From positions 201,493-265,492 of the forward strand of contig CAZTJC010000003.1 in the NCBI GenBank assembly GCA_964613945.1: 64,000 bases of DNA, in the 5' to 3' direction. This DNA comes from JAVVHH01 sp964613945. GTDB taxonomy: Bacteria; Pseudomonadota; Alphaproteobacteria; Acetobacterales; Acetobacteraceae. Shown piece by piece: positions 35,476-44,168 of this stretch (its first letter is position 1; each line of letters begins with the position of its first letter). The notes beneath the pieces are model-generated. The model was not told where the DNA came from and searched no databases. It saw nothing but the letters and a program-made list of their open reading frames with translations. The position numbers and the translations under genes are program-made.

Positions 35476-36023
35476 GCGCCCCAGCCCCCCGCCGCAAGCT
35501 GCACACGCGGGCCATCGAGTTGTGCGGCTACGAGCGCGAGGACGGGCTGTTCGAGGTGGAGGCCAGCCTGACCGACACCAAGACCTACGTGTTCAGCAAC
35601 AGCGACCGCGGCGACATCACTCCCGGCGTACCGTTGCACGGCATGTTGTCGCGCATGACCTATGACGCCGCGATGCTGATCCATCGCTTCGAGTCGGTCA
35701 CCGAGTTCGGCCCATATTTCGCCTGCCCGGCCGCCGCGCATAATTTCGCTGACCTTGCCGGCCTGACCATCGGCCGCGGCTTTATTCGTGCTGCCAACGA
35801 GCGCATCGGCGGCATCAAGGGATGCACGCACCTGCGCGAGCTACTGGGCCAAATGGGCACCGTGGCACTGCAGACCGTGGTCCGCATGCGGATGAAAGCG
35901 GCCACCACCACGGTGACCCGGCCGGCGCAGCTGGATACCTGCATGGCCTATGCCGATGGCGGCGAGATCGCACGCCGGACCTGGCCGGAATACTACGCGT
36001 TGCAGGATGCCGCGAAAGACTAG
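35466..36023 (+). CDS. DUF2889 family protein
   Basis: A 185-residue protein recognised by RRKLHTRAIELCGYEREDGLFEVEASL at the start (residues 9-35) and GCTHLRELLGQMGTVALQ in the middle. Function is unknown. In other genomes DUF2889 proteins often occur near benzoate or other aromatic degradation genes, which is not evident here. It overlaps the AspA-like gene by ten bases. Its stop codon overlaps the convergent bolA stop at CTAG. Confidence 0.78.
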   Translation: MPLSAPAPRRKLHTRAIELCGYEREDGLFEVEASLTDTKTYVFSNSDRGDITPGVPLHGMLSRMTYDAAMLIHRFESVTEFGPYFACPAAAHNFADLAGLTIGRGFIRAANERIGGIKGCTHLRELLGQMGTVALQTVVRMRMKAATTTVTRPAQLDTCMAYADGGEIARRTWPEYYALQDAAKD

Positions 36024-36292
36024 GCTTCGCCCGGCGCCCGCAACGTCAGTGACAGCGCATGCAGCCCGGCAGTGAACTCCTCGCTCAACGCGTCATTGAT
36101 CAGCCGGTGCCGCGCGACGCGGTTCAAGCCGCTGAAACGCTCCGACACTACCAGCACGCTATAATGGGTTTCGCCTTCCGCGCGCGCGCCGGAATGGCCG
36201 GCATGCTTGGCGCTGTCGTCCTCGATCTGCAGGATGATTGGCGCGAAGTGGGCGCGCAATGCGGCTTCAATTCTGGCGACGCGATTCGACAT
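36020..36292 (-). CDS. bolA: BolA family protein
   Basis: A 90-residue protein with the class II KH-like fold. It shows RVARIEAALRAHF at the N-terminus, the central HYSVLVVSERFSGLNRVARHRLI, and the closing GLHALSLTLRAPGE. BolA proteins pair with monothiol glutaredoxins in iron-sulfur handling and affect cell shape. ATG 36292 is used; an in-frame ATG at 36301 adds three residues. It is divergent from the J-domain gene, a conserved alphaproteobacterial arrangement. Its 3' end overlaps DUF2889 by four bases. Confidence 0.92.
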   Translation of the reverse strand: MSNRVARIEAALRAHFAPIILQIEDDSAKHAGHSGARAEGETHYSVLVVSERFSGLNRVARHRLINDALSEEFTAGLHALSLTLRAPGEA

Positions 36293-36350
36293 GCGCCTCA
36301 TCTAACGCCGGGTCTTGCCGGGCGCTACCCCGAACGCACATAGTCGGAGG

Positions 36351-36944
36351 ATGACCCGTCGCCCTTCTTCGCGTCCCCGGGCCTACGCGCCCGATCCGGA
36401 CGCGCCAGGCCGGGCCTGCGACTCCCCCGGATGCCCCGAACCCGGCGCGTATCGTGCGCCGAAGTCGCGCGACACGCTCAGCGACTATCACTGGTTCTGC
36501 CTGGAGCACGTCCGCGCCTACAACGCGGGTTGGGATTTCTACAAAGGCATGACGCCGGGCCAGATCGAGCAACAAACCCGCTACGACACGTCGTGGCAGC
36601 GCCCGACCTGGCCGCTCGGCACCAACAGCGCGCGCAGCTTCGACGAGACCGACCTGCGCGACCCGCTGGATCTGCTGCAAAAAGGTAAGATCAAGCGCGC
36701 GCAGAAGTCTCAGGAAGCCCGTCTGCCGGCCGAGATGCGCGAACCGATCCAGGCGTTGGGCCTGGAATGGCCGTTCTCGCTGGACGTGCTGAAGGCGCGC
36801 TACAAGGAATTGGCCAAGCGGCATCACCCCGATGCGAATGGTGGCGATCGCGCGGCGGAGGAGCGTCTGAAGACGATCAACCTCGCATATGCGGCCGTTC
36901 GTCATTATTTGACCACGGAACCGAGGATGGCGGCGGCCGGCTAA
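36351..36944 (+). CDS. J-domain (DnaJ-type) co-chaperone with N-terminal cysteine motif
   Basis: A 197-residue protein with its J domain at the C-terminus: the HPD triad is H159-P-D161 in AKRHHPDANGG. This triad is needed to stimulate DnaK. The N-terminal part has C23, C28, C50 and H53 (ACDSPGCPEP, HWFCLEH), a plausible small zinc site, followed by YNAGWDFYKGM. GGAGG abuts the ATG 36351; a TTG at 36315 is an alternative start. It lies upstream of cobS and cobT in the same direction, a layout common in alphaproteobacteria, suggesting a role in cobaltochelatase assembly. That link is inference. Confidence 0.88.
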   Translation: MTRRPSSRPRAYAPDPDAPGRACDSPGCPEPGAYRAPKSRDTLSDYHWFCLEHVRAYNAGWDFYKGMTPGQIEQQTRYDTSWQRPTWPLGTNSARSFDETDLRDPLDLLQKGKIKRAQKSQEARLPAEMREPIQALGLEWPFSLDVLKARYKELAKRHHPDANGGDRAAEERLKTINLAYAAVRHYLTTEPRMAAAG

Positions 36945-37026
36945 GCTTCCGTCGCGACAATGAGGGGGCTACTCTGATCGCCTTGCGGTCGGCTCCTCCT
37001 CCGAATGGTATGGGACACTTGTCTAG

Positions 37027-38046
37027 ATGAACAATATCGCAGCCCTCGCTGACGCGCGCTCCACCCCGACATCGGCGATCAACGCGCCCGATACCACCGT
37101 CTCGGCGCGCGAAGCGTTCGGGATCGACTCCGACATGCAGGTCCCGGCCTTCTCGACCGCGACCGAGCACGTGCCGGAGGCCGACCCGGCCTACAAGTTC
37201 GACCGGGAAACCACGCTGGCGATCGTCGCCGGGTTCGCGTTTAACCGCCGGGTCATGATCCAGGGCTATCACGGCACCGGTAAGTCGACCCACATCGAGC
37301 AGGTCGCCTCGCGCCTCAACTGGCCGTGCATCCGCGTCAACCTCGACAGCCACATCAGCCGTATCGACCTGATCGGCAAGGACGCCATCGTCTTGAAGGA
37401 TGGCAAGCAGATCACCGAGTTCCGCGAGGGTATCCTGCCGTGGGCGCTGCAGCACCCGTGCGCACTGGTGTTCGACGAATACGACGCCGGCCGACCGGAC
37501 GTGATGTTCGTGATCCAGCGCGTGCTCGAGGTTGAAGGCCGCCTCACGCTGCTCGACCAGAACAAGGTGATCCGCCCGCACCCGAGCTTCCGCCTGTTTG
37601 CCACCGCCAACACGGTCGGCCTTGGCGACACCACGGGCCTGTATCACGGCACGCAGCAGATCAACCAAGGCCAGATGGACCGTTGGAACATCGTCGCCAC
37701 GCTGAACTACCTGCCGCATGCGCAGGAAACGGCGATCGTGATGGCCAAGTCCGGCTACTCGGCCGATGACAAGGCCAAGAAGAAGCAAGTCGAGAGCATG
37801 GTCGCGCTGGCCGACCTGACGCGCGCCGGGTTCATCAACGGCGACATCTCCACCGTCATGTCGCCGCGCACGGTAATGACGTGGGCCGAGAATGCCCGCA
37901 TCTTTAACGATGTCGGCTTCGCCTTCCGCCTCACCTTCCTCAACAAGTGCGATGAGGCCGAGCGCAGCACGGTGGCCGAATATTATCAGCGCTGCTTCAA
38001 CGAGGAGCTGCCGACCGGGCTGCTGGGAACGCGCAAAGGCATCTGA
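37027..38046 (+). CDS. cobS: aerobic cobaltochelatase subunit CobS
   Basis: AAA+ ATPase subunit of the CobNST complex that inserts cobalt into hydrogenobyrinate a,c-diamide in aerobic B12 synthesis, 339 residues. Walker A is GYHGTGKST at 80-88, Walker B ALVFDEYDAGRPD at 146-158, and the sensor-1 type FATANTVGLGDTTG near 197. It forms a hexameric ring with CobT. The single-base overlap of its stop with the cobT ATG (TGATG) implies coupled translation. CobN is not in the window. Confidence 0.96.
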   Translation: MNNIAALADARSTPTSAINAPDTTVSAREAFGIDSDMQVPAFSTATEHVPEADPAYKFDRETTLAIVAGFAFNRRVMIQGYHGTGKSTHIEQVASRLNWPCIRVNLDSHISRIDLIGKDAIVLKDGKQITEFREGILPWALQHPCALVFDEYDAGRPDVMFVIQRVLEVEGRLTLLDQNKVIRPHPSFRLFATANTVGLGDTTGLYHGTQQINQGQMDRWNIVATLNYLPHAQETAIVMAKSGYSADDKAKKKQVESMVALADLTRAGFINGDISTVMSPRTVMTWAENARIFNDVGFAFRLTFLNKCDEAERSTVAEYYQRCFNEELPTGLLGTRKGI

Positions 38047-39926
38047 TGTCTGGATCGAACAAGGACAACGCCCGCACCGAGGACTTCAAGCGGGCCACCG
38101 CAGGGACGTTAAGGGCAATCGCCAAGACGCCCGAAGTCCAGGTTGCCTTCCAGCCGGGCCCGTCCGGTCTGGTCGGCAAACGGGCACGGTTGCCGCTGCC
38201 GACCCGGGCGCTGCCGGCCAACGAGATGGCGAAGCTGCGCGGCGCTGCCGACAGCGTTGCCTTGCGCTTGCGGCATCACGATGACGTCGTGCACGCCGCG
38301 CGCAGCCCGGCGCGCCGGGAAGCCAAGGACGTCTACGACGCGCTGGAGCAGGCACGCTGCGAGGTCGTCGGCTCCAGGCACATGTCGGGCGTTTCGGAAA
38401 ACCTCCGCGCCCGGCTGCAGGAAGAGTGCGAGGCCGAAGGCTTCGACCGTATGACGCGCAAGGACCAGTTGCCACTACCGGCCGCGCTGGGATTGCTGGC
38501 GCGAGAAATGATGTCCGGTCAGGACTCGCCGGAAGCGGCCAAGCGCATTCTAGAAAGCTGGCGCGATACGCTAGGCCCGGCGGCCGAGCAGGCATTGTCG
38601 GAGATGGCCGAGCATCAACTCGACCAGGGCAAGTTCACCCGCTCCGCCCGTAAGCTGCTGGCAGCGCTCGACCTGGCTGAGGCCGAGATCGAGAGCGAGC
38701 CGGAGCCCAACGAGGACGAGCAGGACCAGGGCGGCGAGGAAAGCAGCAGCCAGGATAACCAGGAACAGCAGCAGGGCGACCAGGAAAGCGATGCGGAGTC
38801 CATGCTCGGCGCTCAGCCCGAGGAAATGGAGTCCGACACCGCCGAAGAGGAAGGTCAGGAGGACGCCGACGACGACTCCGCCACTGCCGAGGGCGAAGAC
38901 CGACCCGGCGGTCCGCAACAACAGCGCGAGAAGCCGGTTGCCGACGATCACCAGGGCTACAAAGCCTATTCCAAGGCCACCGACGAGGAGATCGAGGCCG
39001 AGGACCTCTGCGACGCTGACGAACTGAGCCGCCTGCGTCAGCAGCTCGACCAGCAGCTCCAGCATCTGCAGGGCGTGGTCAGCAAGCTCGCCAACCGGCT
39101 GCAGCGCCGGCTGATGGCGCAGCAAACCCGCGCCTGGGAGTTCGATCTCGAGGAGGGCATGCTCGATGCCGGCCGCCTGGCGCGCGTCATCGTCAACCCG
39201 ATGGTGTCGCTGTCCTACAAGCGCGAGCGCGAGACGGATTTCCGCGACACGGTCGTGACGTTGCTGATCGACAACTCCGGCTCCATGCGAGGCCGTCCCA
39301 TCACGGTGGCGGCCATGTGCGGCGACATCTTGGCCCGCACCCTCGAGCGCTGCGCCGTGAAGGTCGAGATCCTCGGCTTCACCACGCGCGCCTGGAAGGG
39401 CGGGCAAAGCCGTGAACGCTGGGTGCAGGACAGCAAGCCGCGCAATCCGGGCCGGCTGAACGACCTCCGCCACATCATCTACAAGAATGCTGACGCACCC
39501 TGGCGCCGGTCGCGCAAGAATCTCGGGCTGATGCTGCGCGAGGGGCTGCTAAAGGAGAACATCGACGGCGAAGCGCTACAATGGGCCTACCGCCGCTTGA
39601 TGAGCCGCTCCGAGCACCGCCGCATCCTAATGGTCATCAGTGACGGCGCGCCGGTCGACGACAGCACGTTGTCGGTCAATCCTGGCAACTACCTGGAGAA
39701 GCACCTGCGCCAGGTGATCCACGAGATCGAGAGCCGCGACCAAGTGGAGCTGATCGCCATCGGCATCGGCCATGACGTGACGCGGTATTACCGCCGCGCC
39801 GTGACCATCGTAGATGCCGAGGAGTTGGGCGGCACGGTGATGAAGAAGCTCGCCGAACTGTTCGACGAGGATGTCGGCATGGCGTGGGCCCGCACTGCCG
39901 CGGAGCGGGCGCCCGCTATCGGCTAG
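38046..39926 (+). CDS. cobT: aerobic cobaltochelatase subunit CobT
   Basis: Partner of CobS, 626 residues. It has an N-terminal helical region, a very acidic linker rich in Glu, Asp and Gln around residues 215-310, and a C-terminal von Willebrand factor A domain. That domain carries the MIDAS motif DNSGSM near residue 410 and GFTTRAWKGGQSRERW near 442. The domain recruits CobN through a metal-dependent contact in known systems. Its last 11 bases overlap the convergent pqiC-like gene. Confidence 0.96.
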   Translation: MSGSNKDNARTEDFKRATAGTLRAIAKTPEVQVAFQPGPSGLVGKRARLPLPTRALPANEMAKLRGAADSVALRLRHHDDVVHAARSPARREAKDVYDALEQARCEVVGSRHMSGVSENLRARLQEECEAEGFDRMTRKDQLPLPAALGLLAREMMSGQDSPEAAKRILESWRDTLGPAAEQALSEMAEHQLDQGKFTRSARKLLAALDLAEAEIESEPEPNEDEQDQGGEESSSQDNQEQQQGDQESDAESMLGAQPEEMESDTAEEEGQEDADDDSATAEGEDRPGGPQQQREKPVADDHQGYKAYSKATDEEIEAEDLCDADELSRLRQQLDQQLQHLQGVVSKLANRLQRRLMAQQTRAWEFDLEEGMLDAGRLARVIVNPMVSLSYKRERETDFRDTVVTLLIDNSGSMRGRPITVAAMCGDILARTLERCAVKVEILGFTTRAWKGGQSRERWVQDSKPRNPGRLNDLRHIIYKNADAPWRRSRKNLGLMLREGLLKENIDGEALQWAYRRLMSRSEHRRILMVISDGAPVDDSTLSVNPGNYLEKHLRQVIHEIESRDQVELIAIGIGHDVTRYYRRAVTIVDAEELGGTVMKKLAELFDEDVGMAWARTAAERAPAIG

Positions 39927-40533
39927 ACAGCGGCGGGTAGGTCGTCAGCCCGCCGCTCGATCCCCGGATGAGAGTGGCGATCTGGTCGGACGCATCGGCC
40001 AGCGCCTGGCTCATAGCCGCGACATAACTCGCCGTGCTGCTGCCGGTCGGTGTTTGCTCGATGCGGATAGCCCGCGTGGTCGGTTCGGAGCGGTTGCCGG
40101 ACCGGGTCACGGCAACCTGGGCCACCAGCACGATCTGACCGCCCGCATCGGCGTCGAAGCGCTGGATGTCGATCTCGACCCGCGCGCCGGCATCAGCCGA
40201 GATTGCGCCGGCAGAGGTGAACACGCTGGTGCCGGTCAGGCGGCTGCCGAGGTCCTCGGCCAGGACGCGGCCGACCATGTCGCCGAACGGCTCGCCCCAG
40301 CGCTCGTTGCTGGCCAGCTTGAGCTGATATGGCGTGTTGGATCGCGTGATCTCCGACCGATCCAGATACCCGGCGATCCCCGGCCGACGCAGCTCGACCA
40401 GCGCCGGACCGCCCGGAACGGACGCCCCGCGGATCGGAGCCAGCGTATAGAAGCTGGGGTTCGGCGAACTGCACGACGTCAGCGCCAGCAGCCCGGCTGC
40501 CGCGCCAACGGAAAACAACTGACGGCGTTTCAT
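39916..40533 (-). CDS. pqiC: ABC-type transport auxiliary lipoprotein, PqiC-like
   Basis: Outer-membrane lipoprotein of the Pqi lipid transport system, 205 residues. The signal MKRRQLFSVGAAAGLLALTSC ends at a lipobox, so the cysteine near residue 21 is lipidated. The start at 40533 was preferred; ATG 40548 overlaps the pqiB stop (ATGA) and adds five residues. FYTLAPIR soon after the cysteine is the DUF330/PqiC hallmark. In E. coli PqiC forms a ring docking the PqiB needle at the outer membrane. Confidence 0.88.
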   Translation of the reverse strand: MKRRQLFSVGAAAGLLALTSCSSPNPSFYTLAPIRGASVPGGPALVELRRPGIAGYLDRSEITRSNTPYQLKLASNERWGEPFGDMVGRVLAEDLGSRLTGTSVFTSAGAISADAGARVEIDIQRFDADAGGQIVLVAQVAVTRSGNRSEPTTRAIRIEQTPTGSSTASYVAAMSQALADASDQIATLIRGSSGGLTTYPPLSSR

Positions 40534-40544
40534 GGTCGATACTC

Positions 40545-42161
40545 TCATTGCGCGCCGGCCCGGCCGCGGATCAGCGCCTCCGGATGGCGATCTAGGAAGT
40601 CGGCGAGCTGGCGGATCGACCGTGCGGTGTCACCCACCTGCACCATCGCGCGCGACAGCTCCCGCTGCGTTTCGGAATCCTTGCCATAGCCCTTGTCCAG
40701 CGAGGTGAGCACCTGGTTGGCGTGCGTCATGGCCTGCTCGATCGAGCTGGTGATCGCCGGCAAGCGTGCGAAGGCCGGGCTCAGGCCGGCATTGGCATGG
40801 GTCGCCAGATCGCCGACGCTGGCCATCGCGGTCGAAGCCGAGCGCAACGTCCGGTTCAGGTTGGCGCCGATCTCATCCAGCGGCAAACGATCCAACTTGC
40901 TGGCGATATTGCTGGCCGACGTCATGATGTTGTCGAGACCGCCGCCCTCGCTCGGAACGACCCACTCGCCATTCTGCTGCTTCAGCTCGGCAGGCGGCGC
41001 GTTCTTGTCGAGGTTCAACGCCAGCAACATGCTGCCGGTTAGGAAACTGCCGGTCTGCAACTGCGCCCGCATGCCACGGGCAACCAGCTTTCGGGCGACA
41101 TCGATCGGGTCCGCACCGCCATCAGCCGGCGAACTGAGCGCGATACGCTCGGGCTGCACCTGGAAGCCGACCTTGACCCGCGTCTGCGCGGTTGCCGGGT
41201 TGAGGTCGAGTTCGACGCTTTGCACGGTGCCGACCTGGATGCCGAAGAAGTCGACCGGCGCGCCGACGCCCAGTCCGCGGGCGGAGCTCTCGAAGTATGA
41301 GACGAAGTCGATGCGGTTTCGATAGCCCGCCGACTGGGCGTCATCGTAACTTTTATAGACTTCGAAGGTGGAGTTCGGCGGGGCCGGCTTGGCGTTGCGA
41401 TCCTTTGGCGCGTCAAAGGCAACGCCGCCGTTCAGCACGGCTTGCAGGCTGGCCAGTTCGACATGCAAGCCAGTTGGTCCAACTTGGAGCGACAGGCCGG
41501 AGGCGTTCCAGAATTTAGACCCCACCCGCACCAGCTTGTCATACGGTGCGCGGACGAAGACGGTCAGGGAAACCGGGCCTAGCCCGTCGCCGATGTCATA
41601 GTCGAGTACCTCACCGGCGGCGATGTCGCGGTAGAACACCGGCGCGCCGGAGGCCAGCGAACCAAGCCGCTCGGTGGTCAGCTTGTACGTCGTGCCGGGC
41701 TCGCCGCTGCGCACGGCGGGTGGTGTCTCGAGTCCGGTGAACTCGTATTTCTTGTCATTGCCCCGCTCGCCCGGGTCCATCTCAATGTACGCGCCGGAAA
41801 CCAGTGTCTCGATGCCAGCCAGGCTGCCGGAACTGAGCCGCGGCCGCACCACCCAGAAACGAGCATTCTCGGTCAGGTAGGCATCCGCCTCACGCCGCAT
41901 CCTGACTGTCACCAGCACATTGGCGAGGTCGTTGGTCAGCCTGACGGTCTCAACCTGACCTAACTCCACAGCCTTAAAGCGGACCTTAGTCTGCCCGGCG
42001 GTGAGACCATCGGCGCTATGGAAGGAGATGGTGATCTGCGATCCCTGCTCATGCAGCGTACGCCAGGCCAGGAACCCGGCGATCAACGCTGCCACGACCG
42101 GGATCAGCCAGACCCAGGAGATTCGGCTCTTGCGGACAACCGCTTGGGGAGAAACGCTCAA
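40545..42161 (-). CDS. pqiB: MCE-domain lipid transport protein PqiB
   Basis: Inner-membrane-anchored MCE protein of 538 residues, near the E. coli PqiB length (546). A single N-terminal helix ISWVWLIPVVAALIAGFLAW lies at residues 14-33. It is followed by successive MCE-like beta domains starting ITISFHSADGLTAGQTKVRF near 43, then AGAPVFYRDIAAGEV-type and GAPVDFFGIQVGTVQSV-type strands. A long helical C-terminus forms the tunnel needle. It overlaps pqiA by four bases and pqiC at ATGA. It probably bridges the periplasm for phospholipid movement. Confidence 0.93.
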   Translation of the reverse strand: MSVSPQAVVRKSRISWVWLIPVVAALIAGFLAWRTLHEQGSQITISFHSADGLTAGQTKVRFKAVELGQVETVRLTNDLANVLVTVRMRREADAYLTENARFWVVRPRLSSGSLAGIETLVSGAYIEMDPGERGNDKKYEFTGLETPPAVRSGEPGTTYKLTTERLGSLASGAPVFYRDIAAGEVLDYDIGDGLGPVSLTVFVRAPYDKLVRVGSKFWNASGLSLQVGPTGLHVELASLQAVLNGGVAFDAPKDRNAKPAPPNSTFEVYKSYDDAQSAGYRNRIDFVSYFESSARGLGVGAPVDFFGIQVGTVQSVELDLNPATAQTRVKVGFQVQPERIALSSPADGGADPIDVARKLVARGMRAQLQTGSFLTGSMLLALNLDKNAPPAELKQQNGEWVVPSEGGGLDNIMTSASNIASKLDRLPLDEIGANLNRTLRSASTAMASVGDLATHANAGLSPAFARLPAITSSIEQAMTHANQVLTSLDKGYGKDSETQRELSRAMVQVGDTARSIRQLADFLDRHPEALIRGRAGAQ

Positions 42162-43510
42162 GCGGCGACCCCACTCAAAGCAGGGTCCGTTTGGTTGGTT
42201 TCAGCCTCTTCGGCAACGTCCCACATCAGGCGGGGGTCGAAGGTGGCGGCGGCAAGCATGGTCAAAATGACGACTCCGCAAAAGCAGATGGCGCCAGTGC
42301 CGGGGATAACGGATGCGACGGCCCCCATGCGGACCAGCGCCGTGAGAATGGCGATCATGAAAACGTCGATCATCGACCAACGGCCGATAGCGTCGACGAC
42401 GCGGTACATTGCGGCCCGCCGCTTGAGGCCGATATTGGAGCGCCGTTGCGTCGCGACCAGCATGTAGATCAGCAGAAACAGCTTCACCACCGGAACCGCC
42501 ACGCTGGCGATGAACACGATCGCCGCGAGCGGCCACATCTTGTAGGCAATCAGCTCCTCGACGCCGCCCAGGATCGTCGTGGTCGTGTCTCTGTGCAGAC
42601 GGATGATGGTCATCACCGGGAGGATGTTGGCCGGCACATATAAGGCGGCCGCTGCCACGACCAACGCCCAAGTCCGCGCCACCGACTCGGGCTTACGGAC
42701 ACGGAGATGACTTTCGCAGGTGGGACAATTGTCCCCGGGCTGCCCGATGGAGACGTGGCCACAGGTGTCGCAGCCGATTGGCTCGCCGGGTCGGTCCGGC
42801 GGGGCCGGCTGGCGTCGACCGATCGCGTCCCAGAGCGCGTGCTCGTCGAGCCATGCATCGGCCGCCACCATGATGAGCATCAACCCGGCCATGGCATACA
42901 ATCCAAAGCCGATCTGGACCGTGGCGTAGGAAATCAGCCGCGTGTAGGCGACGAACAGGCCGAGGAGGAACACCTCGATCATCGCCCATGGCGAAAGCCA
43001 CGCGCGCACGCGGGCCAGAGTCGCCAAGGATGCCGGCCGGACGTTCGGCATCCGCAAGCCGATCAACACGCAGGCGGTGGTGGCGAGTTTGAGCAAGGGC
43101 GCGACGAACGTGAACGCCAGCACGACGATCGCCAACTCGCCCATGCCGAAATCTTCCAAGGCGAACGGCAGCACCGGCAAGGTGGTCTCAACCTGGCGGC
43201 CGAGCAGGCTGATGCCCAACAAAGGTGCGTAGGCGACGATGGAGAACAGCGCCAATCCGGCGATCATCAAGGCGCTTGTAGTCGAAAAGCTGTTACGCCG
43301 CCTCGCCCGCAACACCTTGTCGCAACGCACGCATTGCGCCACCAGTCCCGGCCTCAATGTCGGCAGACGTTGGAACAGCCCGCAATCCGGGCACTCTCGA
43401 AGTTCGCTGAGGGAAGAGTCTGACTCGTCTAGAGCGTCAACGTCGTCGGTATCACGCAGTACGGTTGGGGGCATTCGTGCGTAAACGCCTTGAGGTGACT
43501 GCCGTTCCAT
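42158..43510 (-). CDS. pqiA: paraquat-inducible protein A family membrane protein PqiA
   Basis: Integral membrane component of the Pqi system, 450 residues. It consists of two repeated halves, each with a rubredoxin-like zinc ribbon and four membrane helices. The ribbons are CPDCGLFQ...CVRCDKVLR near residues 39-67 and CDTCGHVS...CPTCESH near 247-268. The text WSMIDVFMIAILTALVRMG in the second half and WAMIEVFLLGLFVAYTRL in the first are the repeated helix motifs. The gene order pqiA-B-C, all overlapping, matches E. coli. Confidence 0.93.
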   Translation of the reverse strand: MERQSPQGVYARMPPTVLRDTDDVDALDESDSSLSELRECPDCGLFQRLPTLRPGLVAQCVRCDKVLRARRRNSFSTTSALMIAGLALFSIVAYAPLLGISLLGRQVETTLPVLPFALEDFGMGELAIVVLAFTFVAPLLKLATTACVLIGLRMPNVRPASLATLARVRAWLSPWAMIEVFLLGLFVAYTRLISYATVQIGFGLYAMAGLMLIMVAADAWLDEHALWDAIGRRQPAPPDRPGEPIGCDTCGHVSIGQPGDNCPTCESHLRVRKPESVARTWALVVAAAALYVPANILPVMTIIRLHRDTTTTILGGVEELIAYKMWPLAAIVFIASVAVPVVKLFLLIYMLVATQRRSNIGLKRRAAMYRVVDAIGRWSMIDVFMIAILTALVRMGAVASVIPGTGAICFCGVVILTMLAAATFDPRLMWDVAEEAETNQTDPALSGVAA

Positions 43511-43564
43511 GGTTGCGGCGGAACCGACTGGACTGTATATGCCGACGGGCAGAGTCTAACGGAC

Positions 43565-43570
43565 TATAAA
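43565..43570 (+). promoter_or_regulatory. possible -10 box for tRNA-Thr(CGU)
   Basis: TATAAA lies 24 bases upstream of the tRNA start. A weak -35 (CCGACG at 43542-43547) is 17 bases further upstream. The spacing fits a tRNA promoter with a leader of about 18 bases. Confidence 0.35.
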
Positions 43571-43594
43571 TTCTCCGAAAGACCCTGCCCGGAT

Positions 43595-43669
<75 letters not shown>

Positions 43670-43676
43670 CTTTTTC

Positions 43677-44078
43677 TCAGCCCTTGAGACTGTCCGGCAC
43701 TTTGCCGCCGTTCTCGGCCAGCTTCTGCATCACTGCCTTGTGCAGGGCGATGTTCTGCTCGGCCGAACCATCGTCGCCTGCATGAACACCGAGTTCCTGA
43801 CCCAGCTCCTTGCGAGCGTTCAGGCTCGAGTCGAGGTCGAGCAGCTTGAGCAGGTCGACGATCGACGTCTCGTAGTTGCCGCCGCCGCCCTTCTTGGACG
43901 CCATGTCGGTCAGCACGGCGCCGACATCGACCGGGGCGGACGTGGTGTCCGGCGAGGCCGAAGCTGGCGAGGCGGCCGGGTTGGCGGTGGTCGACGCCGA
44001 GGTCGGCGCGGCTCCGGCATCCGGGGTTGCGGCGTGGTGATGGAAAATCTTGTCGGCGATAGCGCTGAATAGGCCCAT
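43677..44078 (-). CDS. DUF3597 family protein
   Basis: A 133-residue soluble protein. The N-terminus MGLFSAIADKIFHH is followed by a Pro/Ala/Ser-rich linker (residues 16-49). The conserved domain has VDVGAVLTDMASK near 50, NYETSIVDLLKLLDLDSSLNARKEL near 68 and HKAVMQKLAENGGKVPDSL at the end. The function is unknown; the domain resembles a small LysM-associated or stress-related module in some proteobacteria. It stands alone, convergent with the tRNA gene. Confidence 0.82.
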   Translation of the reverse strand: MGLFSAIADKIFHHHAATPDAGAAPTSASTTANPAASPASASPDTTSAPVDVGAVLTDMASKKGGGGNYETSIVDLLKLLDLDSSLNARKELGQELGVHAGDDGSAEQNIALHKAVMQKLAENGGKVPDSLKG

Positions 44079-44168
44079 GGATCATCTCCCGTCATCGACG
44101 CTCGGGAAGAGCGCCTGCTGATCGTGCAGACCGAGCGCGCCAGATCGCGGAGAGTTGCGCCGGCGCTG

